From Arcobacter sp. (GTDB lineage Bacteria; Campylobacterota; Campylobacteria; Campylobacterales; Arcobacteraceae): a stretch of DNA of 64,000 nt. Of this stretch, positions 34,801-41,973 are shown piece after piece. Location: NCBI GenBank assembly GCA_002869535.1, contig PKUK01000001.1:1-64000 (forward strand), read 5' to 3'. The notes under the pieces were generated by a model, which worked only from the letters and a program-made list of their open reading frames with translations, was not told where the DNA came from and did no database searches. A program made the position numbers and the translations under genes. Every line of letters starts with the position of its first letter. Position 1 is the stretch's first letter.

Positions 34801-35268
34801 TTTAATGAAGTATTTGAAAACGAACTTAATCGTGCAAAACGTGAGAAGCATTTTTTTGCATTGATTATATTAGATATTGATTTTTTCAAACAGTACAATG
34901 ACTTCTATGGACATCAAAAAGGTGACAGCGTATTAAAAGGTGTAGGGAAAGCGTTAATTGATATTTGTAAACGTGCCTCTGATGTTCCTTTTAGAGTAGG
35001 AGGAGAAGAGTTTGCAATTATATTTACTCCAAAAGATAAAGAAGATGCCATAAGTTTTGCAAAATTGGTTAATCAAAAAATTGAAGAGTTAAAGATAGAA
35101 CATAAGCACAACAAAGCAAGTAGTTATATAACAGCTTCTCTTGGACTATATGTGGCATATGGAGATGAAATAGATGCTTCTGAACATATTTATAACTTTG
35201 CAGATACTGCTTTATATAAAGCAAAAGAGAGTGGAAGAAATAAATTTGTTTTATATGAGAAAGATTAA
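31894..35268 (+). CDS. Triple-receptor sensor diguanylate cyclase (NMT1 + 2x SBP_bac_3 + PAS + GGDEF)
   Basis: 1124 residues. After a signal peptide comes an NMT1/THI5-like binding domain (about 20-310, 'LQLKWFHQFQFAGYYAA'). Two family 3 solute-binding domains follow (about 320-555, 'PPFNFIENNQALGYTVDY', and about 565-785, 'WLPFEKIEKGKHVGMTAEY'), then one membrane helix (about 805-823). A cytoplasmic PAS (about 840-950) leads to a GGDEF domain with active-site 'GGEEF'. 'RASD' five residues before it is an intact inhibitory I-site. It should make cyclic di-GMP in response to periplasmic ligands, possibly a pyrimidine-like compound plus amino acids. Single gene. Confidence 0.9.
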   Translation: MSKIMFKLFLILSLFTSLYSQEKVTLQLKWFHQFQFAGYYAAKEKGFYKEAGLDVEIKQRDLKYNNVEEVIKGKAQYGIADSILILYKAKGEPVVIVSPIFQHSASALISLKSSGLNSPYDLGGKDVLFYPNDTDGFAVLAMFKKLNVKPNLIREREKDDYLKLINKEIDVSPVYLSNEPFYFKEKNIDINIINPSNYGFDFYGDILFTSEDEVKNHPKRVQKFKEATLKGWNYALDHKEEIIQLIHNKYNSSKSLEHLRYEAKAIEKLIMREVVSLGNVDKGRIRYISDLYNEYGSNIESFNINDFIFEEYIEAKSKINLTQEEKKYLDENPILRVQNLNAFPPFNFIENNQALGYTVDYMNLMAKVLGVKIEFISHKSWKESLDMLKNEQLDIIPHVAINNERKKFINFTEFEHISYKTSLTVRKGSNIKSFDDLKDKTISVLNKSFIHTILKNRYPNQKLYLANNTKEAVIAVSNGKADAVIGSLPTTEYYISQNWLSNLETIQLNNVEFIPSETPLYMGVSKGNLLLKSILEKTYMAMPHNEVLDLKEKWLNVNASKKIKLSDEQYAYLQSKKKLKFCIDPNWLPFEKIEKGKHVGMTAEYIKLFQEELPVPLELVSSKNWSDTIRLAENRTCDFVTVMMDTKKRRTYFNFTENLMSMPLVISTKSEKPFINDISSVLSEKLAIVEGFAYSEILKKKYPNIKIVEVKDTMEGLEKVNKNELYGFIGVLPVIGYHIQENFSTNLKIAGKLDTIVGFPMATRNDEPILNEIINKLISNVPLEKNKEILNKWLSIKYEENIDYKTILYVIGVFSIILLIIIIKNQAIGKLNDKLSKYLHVVDENVLTSSTDIDGTIVSVSQAFCDISGYTKEELIGNNHRIIRHKDMPKELFVELWSTISSGKTWKGEIKNRNKNGSFYWVYAVISPIFDEKNKIVGYTAIRQDISDKKKIEKISITDELTSLYNRRYFNEVFENELNRAKREKHFFALIILDIDFFKQYNDFYGHQKGDSVLKGVGKALIDICKRASDVPFRVGGEEFAIIFTPKDKEDAISFAKLVNQKIEELKIEHKHNKASSYITASLGLYVAYGDEIDASEHIYNFADTALYKAKESGRNKFVLYEKD

Positions 35269-35290
35269 AAATATAAAACAAATTTTGATA

Positions 35291-35395
35291 TTAACTTTTT
35301 GAAGCTTTTTTAGCTTTTTTATCAGCTCTTTTTTCTTTCATTGATTTTGCAGGTTCTGTTTTAACAGATTTCTGTACATCTTTACCTTTAGCCAT
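35291..35395 (-). CDS. Small lysine-rich protein (34 residues)
   Basis: 34 codons, starting 'MAKGKDVQKSVKTEPAKSMKEK' and ending in a Lys/Ala-rich helix. The start is supported by a strong ribosome binding site, AAAGGAGA, 6 bases before the ATG on the minus strand, much better than most genes here. Nearly one third of the residues are lysine, which suggests nucleic-acid contact. Similar Lys/Ala-rich miniproteins are common but uncharacterised. Confidence 0.7.
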   Translation of the reverse strand: MAKGKDVQKSVKTEPAKSMKEKRADKKAKKASKS

Positions 35396-35477
35396 ACTAT
35401 CTCCTTTATTTGAGTTTATTAGGTAGTATAGCTTAATAATTGAAATATGGTGTTATAAAAAATAGTAGCTTTGTATT

Positions 35478-36050
35478 TTAAAGCTTTTTAATAGTAATAG
35501 CTTGTTTTTTCATTCTATATAACTCATAACTCTCATTAAAAAACTCATCATAATCTAAAACTTCAAACTCTTCATTAAAAAAGCTTTTAAGTTCATCTTT
35601 TTTTAATAAAAAATCAGGGTTTGATGGAGGCTTTTCATTATCTTTATCTTCCATATATGTTTCTATAAATAGTATGCCATTTATTTTAAGTGCATTTGAT
35701 AGTTTTGGGATTAGTTTTCTATTAAGAAAGTTTGTCATAACAATGAGGTCATAACTATTTTTAGGTATTTCATATTCATCTAAATCGACTAATTTAGTAC
35801 TTATATTTTCAAAGCCTTTTTTATCAAGCTCATCAAGTGCAACTTGTGATATGTCCATAGCATCAACATCAAAACCTTTTGTTGCAAGATAAATAGAGTT
35901 TCTTCCAGCTCCACAAGCTACATCAAGAGTTTTTTTACCCTTTACTTTATCTAATATTTCAATTAACTTTTTACTTGGCTCTCTTTTTTCAAGTAATGAG
36001 GGAGTTTCATTATATTTTTTGTCCCATTTTGTTTTATCTTTTTGTGCCAT
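35478..36050 (-). CDS. Class I SAM-dependent methyltransferase (TehB-like)
   Basis: 190 residues. 'TLDVACGAGRNSIYLA' is motif I that binds S-adenosylmethionine, 'VDAMDISQVALDEL' the acidic loop, and 'YDLIVMTNFLNR' motif IV. Length and order match the TehB/tellurite-resistance-like methyltransferase group with unknown natural substrate. It is followed downstream by a broken aat gene's opposite end, in the order aat then this gene on the minus strand, with an 11-base gap; possibly co-transcribed. Confidence 0.85.
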   Translation of the reverse strand: MAQKDKTKWDKKYNETPSLLEKREPSKKLIEILDKVKGKKTLDVACGAGRNSIYLATKGFDVDAMDISQVALDELDKKGFENISTKLVDLDEYEIPKNSYDLIVMTNFLNRKLIPKLSNALKINGILFIETYMEDKDNEKPPSNPDFLLKKDELKSFFNEEFEVLDYDEFFNESYELYRMKKQAITIKKL

Positions 36051-36061
36051 CTTATACCTTT

Positions 36062-36727
36062 TTATTTTCCTAAAATTTTAAAATACTCTTCTCTATCTAT
36101 CTCTTTTGCACCCAAACTTGCAAGGTGATCATTGTAGACTTTGCAATCTATAATTTTGATACCATTCTCTTTTGCTTGCTTGCAAAGATGATAAAAGGCT
36201 ACTTTTGAAGCATCTTTTTCTTCTGCAAACATACTCTCTCCACAAAATATATCACCAATAAGTAACCCATAAAGTCCACCTACAAGTTTTTCATCTAAAT
36301 AACACTCAATAGAAAAAGCATATTCAAGGTGAAAAAGATTTGTATAAGCTTCTATAAACTCATGGCTTATCCAAGTATTATCCTCATGTTTTCTTTTTAT
36401 ATTTGCACAAGATTTTATAACATCTTCAAATCGTTCGTTTTATTTTACTACAAAGCCTTTGTTTTTTATAACTCTTTTTAGGCTTTTTGTTAGTCTAAAC
36501 TCTTCTGGATATAAAACCATTCTTTTTTTAGGACTAAACCAATGAATGTAATTGTATTCATCTATATACCAAGGAAAAAGTCCATTTTGATAAGCATTGA
36601 TTATTCTTTGGGGATGAAAGTCTCCACCAATAGCAACTAAATCATCTTTCATCATATTTAGAGTTGGGAAATCAAAGTTATTATCATCAAGTAAGTAAAT
36701 CTTTTCTTTATCATCTAATATTTTCAT
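36062..36727 (-). pseudogene. aat: Leucyl/phenylalanyl-tRNA--protein transferase, interrupted by in-frame TAA
   Basis: A 222-codon frame in which codon 96 is TAA (36440-36442 on the minus strand). The first part has the Aat signature 'GLFPWY' and 'IHWFSPKKRMVLYPEEFRL'. The part after the stop continues in the same frame with 'NTWISHEFIEAY', 'FHLEYAFSIECY', 'GGLYGLLIGDIFCGESMF', all conserved in Aat, and ends normally. Only one codon separates it from an intact gene. The enzyme would add Leu or Phe to N-degron proteins for ClpS/ClpAP. The cause could be a real nonsense mutation or a sequence error. Confidence 0.88.
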
Positions 36728-36808
36728 AGTAAAAATGTTATCTCAATTTCACTAAAAATTGTCATCATATGGAGTAAATTTGGGTACAATTGCAAAAAAA
36801 GGAAAAAT

Positions 36809-37168
36809 TTGAAAAAAACTTTTAAACTTCAAGTAGAAAATAAAAAACCTCAAAGAGTTGTAGAATCAATAAAAAATGAGATAAGAAAATATATAAAAAG
36901 AGAACAAAGAAAAACATTATCAACTGATAAACACTTTTGGTTTTTTGATTGTAAGTTTGCAAAAGCTGATGAAACACCAGTTGAAATACCACTTTCTCAT
37001 GTAATCAAATCTATTGATTTAGCAGCTGCTGATAATTGTGAAACTTGTTATTTAGAGATAATTGCAAGAGAAGAATTAAAGAAAGAAAAAGAGAAAATTC
37101 AAACTTTAGATGAAACTGTTCAAGAAGAATCAGATGAAATCCAAGAGATAAAAGAAGAGGATATTTAG
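36809..37168 (+). CDS. DUF6172 family protein
   Basis: 119 residues starting at TTG 36809 with 'AAAAGGAAA' upstream. 'NEIRKYIKREQRKTL' and 'FWFFDCKFA' are the conserved core of the DUF6172 family, followed by an acidic coiled-coil tail rich in Glu. Soluble; function unknown. It converges on the DUF89 gene, with stops 1 base apart inside a shared hairpin. Confidence 0.8.
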   Translation: MKKTFKLQVENKKPQRVVESIKNEIRKYIKREQRKTLSTDKHFWFFDCKFAKADETPVEIPLSHVIKSIDLAAADNCETCYLEIIAREELKKEKEKIQTLDETVQEESDEIQEIKEEDI

Positions 37169-37181
37169 TTATCCTCTTTTT
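37155..37181. terminator. Bidirectional terminator overlapping both stop codons
   Basis: AAGAGGATA (37155-37163) pairs with TATCCTCTT (37170-37178) in a perfect 9-bp stem with a 6-base loop, followed by T on the plus strand and CTTTTAT on the minus strand. The stop of the DUF6172 gene is in the loop and the stop of the DUF89 gene begins at its edge. Confidence 0.8.
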
Positions 37182-38026
37182 AAGATTATCTCTCCTAAAT
37201 TTCTATTTATAGTTTTTGCAACTACATTACATTTTACTTTAAATAAGAAAAATATTTTTTCATCATTGTATGATTCCAAGCACTCAAAGTTACCCATACC
37301 TTTTGATAATACTAAGGGTGTTTTGTTAAATAGTTCCATGAACTCTTTAGAAGCTCTAGTTTTGTCTAATCCTGGAGTATCAACACCTGAACTAATAACT
37401 TTACAATATTTATCAATACCACTTTGCAAAGCTTCTTTTGTAGTGATATCGTTTATTATAGCTTTTCCTCTTGTGGCATAAGATATTTGAATATTTGGAT
37501 ATAAGCTAACTATTGTTTTTACCAAAACCTTATCAAATACATTTTCCCCTGCATTATCAGCTAAGATAATCAAAGAGTCGCTTTTTTCTAGCTTTTCTTT
37601 AAATATTTTATAATCATTTATTGAAAAATCTGTTTGGAATATAGAATTTATCTCTTCATCTAAAGAAAACTCTTTTGTTGTAGCAAAATCAATTACATTT
37701 CCAGCAACTGCAGCTTTTATTGCAGTGAAAAGTTTATCTTCACTTGAAGAAATTTTCTCTTCAATAAGTGGTAGATAAGTTGTTGCTTTTTTTATAGATT
37801 CTTCTTTTAAAGTCTCCAATGGATCTTTTAGATTTGTTTTAAAGGCAAGATATTCATAAACATCTTTTGCCACAAAAGGAGGCGACTTTTCAAAATCAAA
37901 ACCTGAAGCTCTTTTTTCTACTTCACTATTAATCTCATTTGCTAATTTTTCATCAAGTTTAAGTAATTTTGTTGCTTTATCTATTTGTCCTACTATACAC
38001 TCAACACAATCTTTTGTTATATTCAT
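37169..38026 (-). CDS. DUF89/ARMT1-like damage-control phosphatase
   Basis: 285 residues. 'DCVECIVGQ' at the N-terminus and 'ILADNAGENVFD' are the two metal/phosphate motifs of the DUF89 family, a Cys-containing subgroup seen in archaea and Campylobacterota. Members are metal-dependent phosphatases that remove damaged sugar phosphates or related metabolites. 'KGMGNFE' later on is also conserved. Cytoplasmic; natural substrate unknown here. Confidence 0.88.
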   Translation of the reverse strand: MNITKDCVECIVGQIDKATKLLKLDEKLANEINSEVEKRASGFDFEKSPPFVAKDVYEYLAFKTNLKDPLETLKEESIKKATTYLPLIEEKISSSEDKLFTAIKAAVAGNVIDFATTKEFSLDEEINSIFQTDFSINDYKIFKEKLEKSDSLIILADNAGENVFDKVLVKTIVSLYPNIQISYATRGKAIINDITTKEALQSGIDKYCKVISSGVDTPGLDKTRASKEFMELFNKTPLVLSKGMGNFECLESYNDEKIFFLFKVKCNVVAKTINRNLGEIILKRG

Positions 38027-38168
38027 TTTTTCACTTTTATGTTTTTTTTATTATAGAAAATATTTCTTTATCTTTGATTATTTTACTTGCTTTAATTAAT
38101 AATTATCCAACTTTATCTATTATTTTAGGACAAAAAAAGAGAATATCCTCTTTTATTTAGGATTTTAT

Positions 38169-39467
38169 GTGGGTTTTTTTAAATTAAAAAAAAATAATAC
38201 AAATGTTAAAACTGAGTTTACAGCTGGGTTAACTACATTTTTGACGATGATGTATATTGTTCCAGTGAATGGATTTATACTTTCAGATGCAGGGCTACCT
38301 ATGGATGCTGTTATAACAGCAACAGCACTAATTACGATTTTAGCAACACTATTTTCAGGTATTTGGTCAAATACACCTATTGCTATGAGTGTAGGTATGG
38401 GATTAAATGCTTATTTTTCTTATGGTTTAGTTTTGGGTATGAATATACCTTGGCAAACAGCCTTAGGTATTGTGTTTATTTCAGGTTTGCTTTTTGTAGC
38501 TTTATCTTTTACTAATTTTAGAGTTTGGATTATGACTTCTATTCCTATGAATTTAAGAAGAGCAATTAGTGCAGGTATTGGTACCTTTATTGCTTTTATT
38601 GGTTTAAAGCAGATGGGTATGATAGTTGACAACCCAGCTACTCTTGTTGCCTTGGGAGATTTTACAAAAGATACAGTTATGTTAGGTACTTTTGGTTTGA
38701 TTTTAACTTTTATTTTGTTTTCTTATAATTTAAAGGGTTCTTTTATCTTTTCAATAATGATTACCTCTATAATTGCGTGGTTCTTTGGAATAGGGGATGC
38801 TCCAAAAGAGTTATTTTCAACACCAGCATCTATTGCCCCTATATATATGCAACTTGATATTGCAAGTGCAATCAGTTTGTCACTTTTACCCGTTATCATT
38901 ACTTTTTTAATAACAGATATGTTTGATACCTTAGGTACTTTAACAGGTGTTGGTTCACGTGCTAATCTTTTTCAAGAGAATAATAAAGAAGATAAATCTT
39001 TACAAAAAACACTTGAAGCAGATGCAATTGCAACAGTTGGTGGAAGTTTATTAGGAGTCTCTACTACGACTTCATTTATTGAGAGTGCTTCTGGTGTAGA
39101 ACAAGGTGGAAGAACAGGATTAACAGCTGTATTTACAGCCTTGTTTTTTATAACAACACTTTTTATGTTGCCACTTTTTAAATCTATTCCTTCAAATGCT
39201 ATTTATCCAATTTTGGTGGTTGTTGGAATTTTGATGTTTAGTGAATTGGGTAAAATAAATTTTGAAAAAGTAGATTTTGCTACTGCTTCAGCGTCATTTT
39301 TTATAGTGTTACTTATGCCTTTGACTTTTTCTATTACAAATGGAATTGCAGCAGGGTTTATAGTATTTACTATCATAAAATTGGTAAAAAACGAGAGAGA
39401 AGATTTAAATTTAGGAATCTTTCTTTTGACATTTATTTCATTATTAGTTTTTATATTAAGAGGTTAA
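38169..39467 (+). CDS. NCS2-family purine (adenine/guanine/hypoxanthine) permease
   Basis: 432 residues with about 12-13 membrane helices. The AzgA/PbuG-type signature segments are seen: 'TEFTAGLTTFLTMMYIVPVN', 'VGMGLNAYFSYG' and 'ESASGVEQGGRTGLTA'. It starts with GTG at 38169 (the ATG two bases earlier is in another frame). It probably takes up purine bases with protons. The phosphoribosyltransferase gene begins 3 bases after its stop, which supports purine salvage. Confidence 0.9.
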   Translation: MGFFKLKKNNTNVKTEFTAGLTTFLTMMYIVPVNGFILSDAGLPMDAVITATALITILATLFSGIWSNTPIAMSVGMGLNAYFSYGLVLGMNIPWQTALGIVFISGLLFVALSFTNFRVWIMTSIPMNLRRAISAGIGTFIAFIGLKQMGMIVDNPATLVALGDFTKDTVMLGTFGLILTFILFSYNLKGSFIFSIMITSIIAWFFGIGDAPKELFSTPASIAPIYMQLDIASAISLSLLPVIITFLITDMFDTLGTLTGVGSRANLFQENNKEDKSLQKTLEADAIATVGGSLLGVSTTTSFIESASGVEQGGRTGLTAVFTALFFITTLFMLPLFKSIPSNAIYPILVVVGILMFSELGKINFEKVDFATASASFFIVLLMPLTFSITNGIAAGFIVFTIIKLVKNEREDLNLGIFLLTFISLLVFILRG

Positions 39468-39470
39468 AAA

Positions 39471-39920
39471 TTGCAAGAAAAATATTATTATGGTTATGAT
39501 GAGTTTAAAAATGATACTCAAGTTTTAGTAGACAAATGTAGAGATTATGAGCCTGATATCTTATTGGGAGTAGCACGAGGTGGTTTAACTTTGTCGCATC
39601 TAATGGGACAGGCTTTAAATATGAGAAATGTATTTACGATTAATTCTATACATTATGAGGGTGAGTTAAAACTAGATACTTTTAACATCTTTAATATTCC
39701 TGACTTATCCCATGCCAAAAGAGTTTTGGTTATTGATGATATCGTTGATAGTGGTGAAACTATGAGGGAAATTTTAAAGCTTTTAAATAAAAAGTTTCCA
39801 AATACAGAATTTAAACTAGCTACCATCTTTTATAAGCCAACAGCCTGTATTAAGGCTGATTATAGTGTTAAAATAGCTGATAAGTGGATAGAGTTTTTTT
39901 GGGAAGTAGATATTAAATAA
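39471..39920 (+). CDS. Purine phosphoribosyltransferase (Gpt-like)
   Basis: 149 residues from a TTG start. 'RVLVIDDIVDSGETM' is the PRPP-binding motif of type I phosphoribosyltransferases and 'ILLGVARGGLTLSHLMG' the PPi loop. 'DKWIEFFWE' near the end matches the base-binding hood of xanthine-guanine phosphoribosyltransferases. It would trap purine bases brought in by the adjacent permease as nucleotides. Operon with the permease, 3-base gap. Confidence 0.85.
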   Translation: MQEKYYYGYDEFKNDTQVLVDKCRDYEPDILLGVARGGLTLSHLMGQALNMRNVFTINSIHYEGELKLDTFNIFNIPDLSHAKRVLVIDDIVDSGETMREILKLLNKKFPNTEFKLATIFYKPTACIKADYSVKIADKWIEFFWEVDIK

Positions 39921-39924
39921 TATA

Positions 39925-39968
39925 TTTAGTATATATATTATATATATTTAGTATATATCTAGTATAAT
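39925..39968 (+). promoter_or_regulatory. Repeat-containing promoter of the small HTH gene
   Basis: TTTAGTATATAT occurs at 39925-39936 and again at 39947-39958, 22 bases apart (about two helix turns), and a related CTAGTATAAT at 39959-39968 contains the TATAAT -10 box. The spacing puts the repeats across the -35 region and spacer, which suits an operator for a dimeric repressor. Confidence 0.45.
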
Positions 39969-39994
39969 TAATTATTATTAAAATAGGAGAATAT

Positions 39995-40249
39995 ATGACA
40001 TTTATAGATTTTAAGAAGCTTCTTTTGGATGCTGAGTTAACGATTCCAAAGTTTACAGCACTAATAAAAGTTAGTGAAAAAAACATTCAAGCATATAAAA
40101 AGAAAAAAGAAGTTCCAAATGCTATAGCTGTAGTTGCTGCATGTTTTGCTAAAATGAATCAAGATGGTGTTGATTTTAAAGAGATAATTGAAGATCTAGA
40201 TTTAAAGAAAAAAGAGAAAAAAGGTGCAGGTTTTTCTGCTAAAAAATAA
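39995..40249 (+). CDS. Small HTH-like DNA-binding protein
   Basis: 84 residues. 'TIPKFTALIKVSEKNIQAYKKKKEVPNAIAV' has the helix-turn-helix pattern of small XRE/YdaS-like repressors, with a helix, a turn at 'VSEKN' and a lysine-rich second helix, followed by a basic tail 'KKKEKKGAGFSAKK'. Ribosome binding site 'taggaga' 7 bases before the ATG. Directly after a repeat-rich promoter, which suggests self-control. Confidence 0.55.
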   Translation: MTFIDFKKLLLDAELTIPKFTALIKVSEKNIQAYKKKKEVPNAIAVVAACFAKMNQDGVDFKEIIEDLDLKKKEKKGAGFSAKK

Positions 40250-40307
40250 TTTTAAATTTTCAAATTAATTTTTTTTCGATATACTTCCAAGAAATTAGGG
40301 AGTATAT

Positions 40308-40709
40308 ATGTTAGTAACAAAAAATACAAAAAACTTTTTGATTATTGCCTCATTTATGATGGCAGTTGTCATCGCAATTGGTGCTTTTGGTGCACACGGA
40401 TTAAAGGCTACAAACGACGAGTATATGATGGCCATATATAATACTGGTGTTCAATACCATTTTTACAACACACTTGGACTTTTCGCTATAGCACTAATCA
40501 CTCATTTCTTACCAAATTCTAAACAAATCGTTGTATCTGGATATCTACTTATTTTAGGTACTTTAATCTTCTCTTGCTCTTTATATTTGTTAGTTATTTT
40601 AAAAGTTTCATGGTTAGGTGCAATTACACCATTTGGTGGGACATTGATGATTATTTCGTGGATGGTTATTGGATTTACTGTTCTTAATGAACTGAAAATT
40701 AAAGAATAA
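40308..40709 (+). CDS. DUF423 family membrane protein (YgdD-like)
   Basis: 133 residues with four membrane helices (about 10-30, 47-66, 73-92, 98-120). 'VVIAIGAFGAHGLKA' and 'TGVQYHFYNTLGL' are the conserved DUF423 segments. 'GAITPFGGTLMIISW' closes the family pattern. Inner membrane, function unknown. Confidence 0.9.
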   Translation: MLVTKNTKNFLIIASFMMAVVIAIGAFGAHGLKATNDEYMMAIYNTGVQYHFYNTLGLFAIALITHFLPNSKQIVVSGYLLILGTLIFSCSLYLLVILKVSWLGAITPFGGTLMIISWMVIGFTVLNELKIKE

Positions 40710-40791
40710 AAGAGATAAATAGAGTCTCTTAACAATTATTACATATAAATTTTATATAATGTATAAATAATTATTAAAAATAGGAGAAAAT

Positions 40792-41292
40792 ATGGCAGTA
40801 AAAGAACATGGATTTGATATTTCTGCAAAGTTAGATATGCAAGAACTAAAAAATGCAGTTATTCAATCACAAAAAGAGATAGAAAATAGATATGACTTTA
40901 AAGGTTTAAAAGCAGAAATAGATTTTAATCAAGGTGCTAAAACTATAACTTTAATATCTTCTAGTGATAATAAAGTTGATGCTATGTATGATATTTTGAT
41001 TTCAAAAATGAATAAAAGAGGCTTATCTATTAATTCACTTGATGAAGCAAAAAAAGATGATAGTTCAGGTGGAAACAGAAAGTATGTTTATGCAATAGTT
41101 GATTCAATCAAACAAGATGAAGCAAAACAAATCCAAACAGAGATAAAAAACCTTAAACTAAAAGTAAAGGCTGTAAACCAAGGTGATGAGATAAGAGTTA
41201 CTGGAAAAAATATTGATGACTTACAAACTATCATGAAACATTTAAAATCATTGGACTTTAAATCACCACTAGTTTTTGATAACTTCAAATAA
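40792..41292 (+). CDS. yajQ: YajQ family cyclic di-GMP/nucleotide-binding protein
   Basis: 166 residues; 'FDISAKLDMQELKNAVIQSQKEI', 'RYDFKG' and 'VRVTGK'-like 'IRVTGKNIDDLQ' are the conserved segments of YajQ (two ferredoxin-like domains). Some members bind cyclic di-GMP and act as regulators. Ribosome binding site 'aataggaga' precedes the ATG. It lies 15 bases before a response regulator gene. Confidence 0.93.
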   Translation: MAVKEHGFDISAKLDMQELKNAVIQSQKEIENRYDFKGLKAEIDFNQGAKTITLISSSDNKVDAMYDILISKMNKRGLSINSLDEAKKDDSSGGNRKYVYAIVDSIKQDEAKQIQTEIKNLKLKVKAVNQGDEIRVTGKNIDDLQTIMKHLKSLDFKSPLVFDNFK

Positions 41293-41307
41293 AACTCAAG
41301 GAATATC

Positions 41308-41973
41308 ATGAAAGTTTTACTTTTAGAAGATGACCCAGCTTTAAGTGATATTTTAAATGATTATTTAAATCATAAAGGCTATGAAGTAACTTTGTGTACT
41401 CAAGGTGAAGATGCTTTAGAAAACCTAATTGAGAGTGTATATGATTTTGCAATATTAGATGTAAATACTCCAACTATGTCAGGACTTGATGTTTTAAAGC
41501 ATGTTAGAGATGATTATAAGAGTCGAACACCAATTATAATAATAACTGCATACCAAGATACAAAACATCTAAAAACTGCCTTTGAATTAGGAAGTGATGA
41601 CTATATTAAAAAGCCTTTTGATTTAGAAGAGTTAGAACAAAGAATAAATAGACTTTGCAGATACTTTTCTTTGGGGACAAGAGATGAGATAAAGATTGAT
41701 AATAGTATCTCTTTTATTCCCCATGAGTGTATAGTTTTATTGGATGAAAAAAAAGTTCATATTGCTCAAAAAGAGAGAGATATTTTAAAGTATTTTGTCA
41801 ACCATGCAAATAGGGTGATTTCTTCAGATGAGTTATTACAAAACATTTGGCAATATGATGAACAACCAACTGATGCTACTATAAGGGTTTATATAAAAAA
41901 TCTTAGAGAAATACTAGGAAAAGAAAAAATAGAGACCATAAGGGGAGTGGGGTACAAGTTTGAACAAAAATGA
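41308..41973 (+). CDS. OmpR-family response regulator (system 1)
   Basis: 221 residues. Receiver domain with the acid pocket 'EDD' (7-9), phospho-acceptor D51 in 'FAILDVNTP' and 'KKPFD' lysine; then an OmpR-type winged helix ending 'TIRGVGYKFEQ'. The kinase gene begins at a TTG inside the last codons (14-base overlap), so the pair is translationally coupled. It is paralogous to the regulator at 47274. Target genes are unknown. Confidence 0.92.
   Translation: MKVLLLEDDPALSDILNDYLNHKGYEVTLCTQGEDALENLIESVYDFAILDVNTPTMSGLDVLKHVRDDYKSRTPIIIITAYQDTKHLKTAFELGSDDYIKKPFDLEELEQRINRLCRYFSLGTRDEIKIDNSISFIPHECIVLLDEKKVHIAQKERDILKYFVNHANRVISSDELLQNIWQYDEQPTDATIRVYIKNLREILGKEKIETIRGVGYKFEQK

Noticed and set aside
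36062-36440. Frameshift in aat
   Set aside because: Translation across the junction shows that both halves are in the same frame; the break is one TAA codon, not an indel.
39921-39968. AT-rich repeats as a CRISPR-like array
   Set aside because: Repeats are 12 bases, only two or three copies, with no spacers of constant length and no cas genes; promoter/operator is a better reading.
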